DNA from: Afipia massiliensis
GTDB lineage: Bacteria; Pseudomonadota; Alphaproteobacteria; Rhizobiales; Xanthobacteraceae
NCBI RefSeq assembly: GCF_014203115.1
Contig: NZ_JACHIJ010000006.1
Span: forward strand, 186,001 to 250,000
DNA: 64,000 nucleotides
Reading direction: 5' to 3'
The notes beneath the pieces were generated by a model, which did no database searches, had not been told where the DNA came from, and was given only the letters and a program-made list of their open reading frames with translations. This document shows positions 60,173 to 64,000 of this stretch, piece after piece (positions within the stretch are counted from its first letter, which is position 1; the number at the start of each line of letters is the position of its first letter). The position numbers and the translations under genes were made by a program.

Positions 60173-61245
60173 TGCGCATCCTGATCGCAACGGACGCCTG
60201 GCACCCGCAAGTCAACGGCGTGGTGCGGACGCTCACCAAGATGGCGGAAGCTGCCGCCGAGATGGGCGTCGATGTCGAGTTCCTGACGCCGCAATCGTTT
60301 CGAACCATTGCGCTCCCAAGCTACGCCGATCTGCATGTCGCGCTGCCAAGTCCAGGCAAGATCGCGCGCATGATCGAAGAGGCGCAGCCCGATTACATCC
60401 ACATCGCGACTGAAGGCCCGATCGGAATTCTGGCGCGGCGCTATTGCCAGAAGAACAAGGTGCCGTTCACGACGAGTTTCCACACCCGTTTCCCCGAGTA
60501 TGTCTCCGCGCGGTTTCCAATCCCCGAGTCATGGGTCTGGGCAGCATTGCGCTACTTTCACGGCACCAGCGATGCGGTGATGGCGGCGACGCCGGCGCTT
60601 GCGGATGAATTGCGCGGGCGCGGCTTCCGCAATGTCGTGCTGTGGTCGCGCGGCGTGGATGCTCAACTGTTCCGGCCGCGCGATTTCGATCTCGCTTTGC
60701 CGCGTCCGGTGTTTCTCTCGGTTGGCCGCGTCGCCGTCGAGAAAAATCTGGAAGCGTTTCTGGAACTGGATTTGCCCGGCACCAAGGTTGTGGTCGGCGA
60801 CGGTCCAGCCAGGGCCGAGCTCGAGCGCAAATATCCCGACGCGGTGTTTCTCGGCACCATGCAGGGGGAGACTCTTGCGGATACTTATTCCGCGGCCGAC
60901 GCGTTCGTGTTTCCGAGCAAGACCGACACCTTCGGTCTGGTGCTGCTTGAGGCGCTGGCCAGCGGCGTTCCTGTCGCGGCACTGCCGGTATCCGGCCCCC
61001 TCGACGTGATCGGCGATGCGCCGGTCGGCGTGCTGAACAACGATCTGCGTGCGGCTTGTCTGGCGGCGCTGGACATTCCGCGCGAAGCCTGCCGCGATTT
61101 TGCCGCGTCCCGAAGCTGGGGTGCCTGCGCTCAGGCCTTTATCGACAACGTGACGCGCGAGCGTCCGCCTCAGGTCAAGCGGCGCTGGCGGCGGCGTCTG
61201 GCCCGGCGGCTCCGGTTGACGTCGGAGTCCGTTCCCACGGCCTGA
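60172..61245 (+). CDS. Glycosyltransferase family 4 (MgtA-like)
   Basis: From ATG 60172 the 357-residue protein reads MRILIATDAWHPQVNGVVRT, then PDYIHIATEGPIGILARRYC, SFHTRFPEYVSARFPIP, VLWSRGVDAQLFRP, SVGRVAVEKNLEAFLEL and VFPSKTDTFGLVLLEALASG. This matches the GDP-mannose-dependent glycosyltransferases that act on lipids. The start codon shares its A with the upstream TGA. A mannosyl- or glucosyl-lipid product is likely. A basic C-terminal tail (KRRWRRRLARRLRL) may bind membranes. Confidence 0.87.
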   Translation: MRILIATDAWHPQVNGVVRTLTKMAEAAAEMGVDVEFLTPQSFRTIALPSYADLHVALPSPGKIARMIEEAQPDYIHIATEGPIGILARRYCQKNKVPFTTSFHTRFPEYVSARFPIPESWVWAALRYFHGTSDAVMAATPALADELRGRGFRNVVLWSRGVDAQLFRPRDFDLALPRPVFLSVGRVAVEKNLEAFLELDLPGTKVVVGDGPARAELERKYPDAVFLGTMQGETLADTYSAADAFVFPSKTDTFGLVLLEALASGVPVAALPVSGPLDVIGDAPVGVLNNDLRAACLAALDIPREACRDFAASRSWGACAQAFIDNVTRERPPQVKRRWRRRLARRLRLTSESVPTA

Positions 61246-61320
61246 TCCCGCATGGCGGCTGTTCTCTGGTCTGGTGGCTCGCGATCTTGCCCGAACGCAC
61301 CGGCGCGCTATACATGCGCC

Positions 61321-62301
61321 ATGACCTCTCTCGTTCTCCCCACAAATGCCGATATCGAAGCCGCCGCGCGCGTTCTCGCGCCTGTCGCGGTGCGAACCCG
61401 CCTCGTGACATCTCCGGCGCTCGACGCGCTCACGGGCGCGCGGGTGTTTCTCAAGCCGGAAGTGCTGCAGCGAACAGGTTCGTTCAAGTTTCGCGGGGCG
61501 TTCAACAAGCTGTCGTCGATTCCGGAAGCATCGAGAAAAGCGGGCGTTGTGGCGTTCTCGTCGGGCAATCACGCGCAGGGCGTCGCGGCTGCGGCGCAGC
61601 TCCTGAGCATGCCGGCGGTGATCGTGATGCCGTCCGATGCGCCGGTCTCCAAGATCGAGCGCACCAAAAGCTATGGCGCAGAAGTCGTTCCGTATGACCG
61701 CGACAAGGAAGACCGCGATGCCATCGCGCGCGATCTGGCAAGCAAGCGCGGCGCAACGGTCGTTCCGCCTTACGACGATCCGTGGGTGATCGCGGGGCAG
61801 GGCACGGTCGGCCGCGAGATCGCGGAGGACTTCGCGGCGTTCGGGCTCGTGCCTGACCTCGTGTCCGCGCCTGCGTCCGGCGGCGGACTGATGGCGGGCA
61901 TTGCGCTCGCGACAAAAGCGAAGTTTCCGAATGCCGGTCTGATGACCGTCGAGCCCTACGGTTTCGACGATCACGCCCGGTCGTTCAGCGCCGGTGAACG
62001 TCAGCCGCACCGCGCAGTGGGTCGCACCATTTGCGATGCGCTGATGGCTTCAATTCCCGGCGAGATTACCTTCGCCGTCAACGAGAAGAATGGAGTGAAG
62101 GGCGTCACGGCAACCGACGATGAAGTTGCTAAGGCCGTCGCGTTTGCGTTTCGCGAGTTGAAGCTCGTGGTCGAGCCGGGTGGTGCCGTCGCGCTCGCCG
62201 CACTTCTGGCGGGACATATCGATGCCAGGGGCAAGACGATTGCGATCGTGCTGTCCGGCGGCAATGTCGATGCGGATCTCTACGCGAAGCTCATTCAGTA
62301 G
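61321..62301 (+). CDS. Threonine dehydratase / serine racemase-like PLP enzyme
   Basis: The 326-residue fold-type II enzyme has the PLP lysine K56 in TGSFKFRGAFNKLSS, the asparagine-binding loop VAFSSGNHAQGVAAAAQLL, VSAPASGGGLMAGIALATK and LSGGNVDADLYAKL at the end. It lacks the C-terminal ACT regulatory domain of biosynthetic IlvA, so it is the short form, i.e. catabolic threonine ammonia-lyase or serine/threonine racemase. ATG 61321 is chosen; the upstream extension is not domain-like. Confidence 0.87.
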   Translation: MTSLVLPTNADIEAAARVLAPVAVRTRLVTSPALDALTGARVFLKPEVLQRTGSFKFRGAFNKLSSIPEASRKAGVVAFSSGNHAQGVAAAAQLLSMPAVIVMPSDAPVSKIERTKSYGAEVVPYDRDKEDRDAIARDLASKRGATVVPPYDDPWVIAGQGTVGREIAEDFAAFGLVPDLVSAPASGGGLMAGIALATKAKFPNAGLMTVEPYGFDDHARSFSAGERQPHRAVGRTICDALMASIPGEITFAVNEKNGVKGVTATDDEVAKAVAFAFRELKLVVEPGGAVALAALLAGHIDARGKTIAIVLSGGNVDADLYAKLIQ

Positions 62302-62359
62302 GCGTCACAATCCGGTCTTTTGCTTGCCTTTTGCGCCGAAGACCGCCGCAGTTTCGCCT

Positions 62360-63424
62360 TTAGCTGAAAAACGCGATTTTCTCGGCCTGGCTCATGCGCC
62401 TGATGGGCGCGAGCGGATCGCTGCGCGGCGAAACCGGCCTTGCGATAATCCCGCTGGCGATCAGGCTTGCACCGAGCGAGGTGGGCGCGGACGCCGTGGC
62501 CTCGATCTCAGGCTCGATTGCAAGAACGGCAGGCTGAACAACAGCGGGCTCAATTTCAAGAACAGGCTCCGGTGCCGCTTCCGGCACGATAGTCAGATGC
62601 ACGGCCCTAACGGGCTCCGGCCCTTCATCCACTTCGATCGTCGCCCCAACCATCTCCATCGGCTGGATGTCTTCCGCCAGCATAACCGTTTCGGGTACGG
62701 CTTCCGGCGACGGCTCTTCCGAAGCCGCGACTGTGACGTCGAACAGTTCGTCATCCAGGGCGGCGATCTGCAGTTCGCTGGGCGTTTCCACAGGCGCCGG
62801 ACTGAAATCGACGACATGGACTGTCGCAACGGGCTCGACCTCGGCGTGCGGCTCCACCGCGGATGGGGCAATGGCCTCGATGTCGCGCGCTGCCTCGTCG
62901 AAGGCCCGCAGAACGTCGTCGCGAAGGCCTGCTGCGGCAGCGTGATCGCAGGCGGCGTTGATCGCATCGACCTGAGACTCGAGCAGGGAACAGATGCGGC
63001 CGTCCGCGCCGGATTCGCGCAGTCCCCAAGCGATCTCGCGGATCACCCGCGCGCATTTGCGTGACGGCGCCAGCGCGTCCGTCAAAGCCTGACCGTCCAA
63101 TGCCGCGGAAACGCTTTCGCGGGTGGCTGCGACAATGGCCCGAACCGCAGCCATGGCTTCCGGCAACTCATTTGAAGGCTGAGCGACCGGTTCTTCTTGC
63201 GGCTGCTGTTCTTCCTTCTGAACCGCCAGCGTGCGCTCGATGCGGGCGACGGCTTCCAGCACCATGGCGGTGTCGGCGTTGCGGTTGCGCTTTGTGTATT
63301 CGTCCAGGAACCAGCGGCCGCGCGCGGTCTCCAGAAACGCTTCGCGAATAGCCTCGAAGTCCGCGTCCGTCGGAGACGTGGCGCGGGCCGAGATCGGCGA
63401 CAGGGCGAAGGCTTCGTTGGCCAT
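62360..63424 (-). CDS. Acidic hypothetical protein with Pro/Glu/Val-rich C-terminal half
   Basis: The 354-residue protein is not recognised. The first 190 residues are helical, with ISARATSPTDADFEAIREAF, RGRWFLDEYTKRNRNADTAM and CARVIREIAWGLRESGADGR, followed by a possible CheZ-like helical hairpin. The second half is a low-complexity, very acidic Pro/Glu/Ala/Val linker. The C-terminus is a short basic-aromatic motif, PIRRMSQAEKIAFFS. Start ATG 63424. It looks like an adaptor with an extended linker; its role is unknown. Confidence 0.65.
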   Translation of the reverse strand: MANEAFALSPISARATSPTDADFEAIREAFLETARGRWFLDEYTKRNRNADTAMVLEAVARIERTLAVQKEEQQPQEEPVAQPSNELPEAMAAVRAIVAATRESVSAALDGQALTDALAPSRKCARVIREIAWGLRESGADGRICSLLESQVDAINAACDHAAAAGLRDDVLRAFDEAARDIEAIAPSAVEPHAEVEPVATVHVVDFSPAPVETPSELQIAALDDELFDVTVAASEEPSPEAVPETVMLAEDIQPMEMVGATIEVDEGPEPVRAVHLTIVPEAAPEPVLEIEPAVVQPAVLAIEPEIEATASAPTSLGASLIASGIIARPVSPRSDPLAPIRRMSQAEKIAFFS

Positions 63425-63614
63425 TAAAACCTGTAAGACTGAAATCTGCAGGACAGAAACGCGGTGACGCAATCCATACGCAAAAGCGATGTCCAGATAT
63501 GCCGAACACGCGCTAAACATTCACCAACACGAACCGCAGCGAATCGCAATTCCCTTGCTCACCAGAGAATCACAAAAGCATCCGGCCGGGCAATCCGTTG
63601 CTCGCCGATTTGCC
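63425..63614. other. Divergent promoter region, nothing specific seen
   Basis: About 190 bases separate the minus-strand acidic protein gene and the plus-strand MFS gene. No repeat or clear operator was recognised. Confidence 0.4.
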
Positions 63615-64000
63615 ATGCGGATCAGCCTGTTTTACGCCTCGACCTTCGGCATTATCGGGGTCCATCTGCCGTTCTTCCCGATCTGGCTGAAGGCCATTGG
63701 AGTCGATGTGTCCTGGATCGGGGTGATCACGGCGGCGCCGTCGCTGTCCCGCTTCACCATCCTGCCGTTTGTGACGGCGACCGCCGAGCGTCGCCAGGTC
63801 CTGCGCGGGACGATGATCGGACTCGCGTTTGCCACGGCAACGGGTTTTGCCATTCTGGGGCTACTTCGTGACCCGCTCACCATCCTGATCGTCTATGCCG
63901 TCATCGCCTGCCTCTGGACGCCGCTCAGTCCGTTGACGGACGGCTATGCATTGAAGGGCGTGACGCGTTACGGCCTCGACTATGGGCGAATGCGGTTGTG
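63615..64000 (+). CDS. MFS transporter (MFS_1-like), cut by the window edge
   Basis: The frame is open from ATG 63615 to the end of the window. It encodes MRISLFYASTFGIIGVHLPF, FPIWLKAIGVDVSWIGVITA, then LPFVTATAERR and ILIVYAVIACLWTPLSPLTD, the first four helices of a major facilitator of the phenylpropionate/nucleoside permease (HcaT-like) group. The C-terminal two thirds are missing. Substrate unknown. Confidence 0.8.
   Translation, partial: MRISLFYASTFGIIGVHLPFFPIWLKAIGVDVSWIGVITAAPSLSRFTILPFVTATAERRQVLRGTMIGLAFATATGFAILGLLRDPLTILIVYAVIACLWTPLSPLTDGYALKGVTRYGLDYGRMRL

Noticed and set aside
60529-62010. A 493-codon minus-strand frame opposite the glycosyltransferase and threonine dehydratase-like genes
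   Set aside because: It spans two unrelated, well-supported plus-strand genes and is Arg-rich without domains.

Overview
The window looks like chromosomal DNA of an alphaproteobacterium of the Bradyrhizobium / Afipia / Nitrobacter / Rhodopseudomonas group. This is inferred from the gene families (PmtA-type phospholipid methyltransferase, LpxH-like phosphatase followed by a glycosyltransferase, murJ), from codon usage in the right half, and from two extragenic palindromes (57147-57191 and 58435-58516) of types I remember as common in that group. No rRNA, tRNA, CRISPR array, integrase or transposase gene was recognised.

Layout. (1) 1-2120, minus strand: the edge of a surface-polysaccharide locus with a cut glycosyltransferase and a nucleotide-sugar epimerase. 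(2) 2188-5099: a small phage-like module. A YqaJ exonuclease and an ERF annealing protein carrying an HNH-like tail are flanked by two XRE regulators, with a clear pair of palindromic operators at 4828-4876. (3) 5360-42176: a long, mostly rightward surface-glycan region, visibly more AT-rich than the right third. An acyltransferase comes first, then a winged-helix regulator and an RfaH-like NusG paralogue. After these come a PglK/MsbA-like ABC exporter, a pseudaminic acid pathway (pseI, pseG, pseB, pseC, pseF), a tightly coupled block of unusual enzymes (methyltransferase, ATP-grasp, NodB-like, DegT aminotransferase, pyruvate-type aldolase), glycosyltransferases, methyltransferases, an AsnB amidotransferase and membrane GT-C-like proteins. 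(4) 42368-49833: nucleotide-sugar genes (UDP-sugar dehydrogenase, UDP-glucuronate epimerase, manC, wbpB-like, wbpE-like), interrupted by two small hypothetical genes and an eroded tail at 46262-47457. (5) 49873-64000: GC-rich conserved chromosome with murJ behind twin palindromes, a molybdenum hydroxylase large subunit, cytochromes c, a CHRD protein, a DMT transporter, a Lrp-type ligand-binding domain, thiD, pmtA, an LpxH-like phosphatase with a glycosyltransferase, a threonine dehydratase-like enzyme, an acidic hypothetical protein and the start of an MFS transporter.

How it fits together. PseB and PseC would convert UDP-GlcNAc to the 4-amino-altrose intermediate, PseG would release UDP, PseI would add phosphoenolpyruvate and PseF would activate the product as CMP-Pse. 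No PseH acetyltransferase is visible. In its place are a FemAB-like N-acyltransferase and an ATP-grasp ligase linked to an aldolase, aminotransferases, an aldo/keto reductase and methyltransferases. My main inference is that this organism makes a pseudaminic acid with an uncommon N-acyl or aminoacyl group. The second set of sugar genes would supply a ManNAc3NAcA-type or uronic sugar and GDP-mannose, with AsnB a candidate for amidating a uronic acid. The RfaH-like gene at the head suggests processive antitermination over the long glycan operon. One cluster methyltransferase carries an in-frame amber codon 33 codons before what looks like its natural stop.
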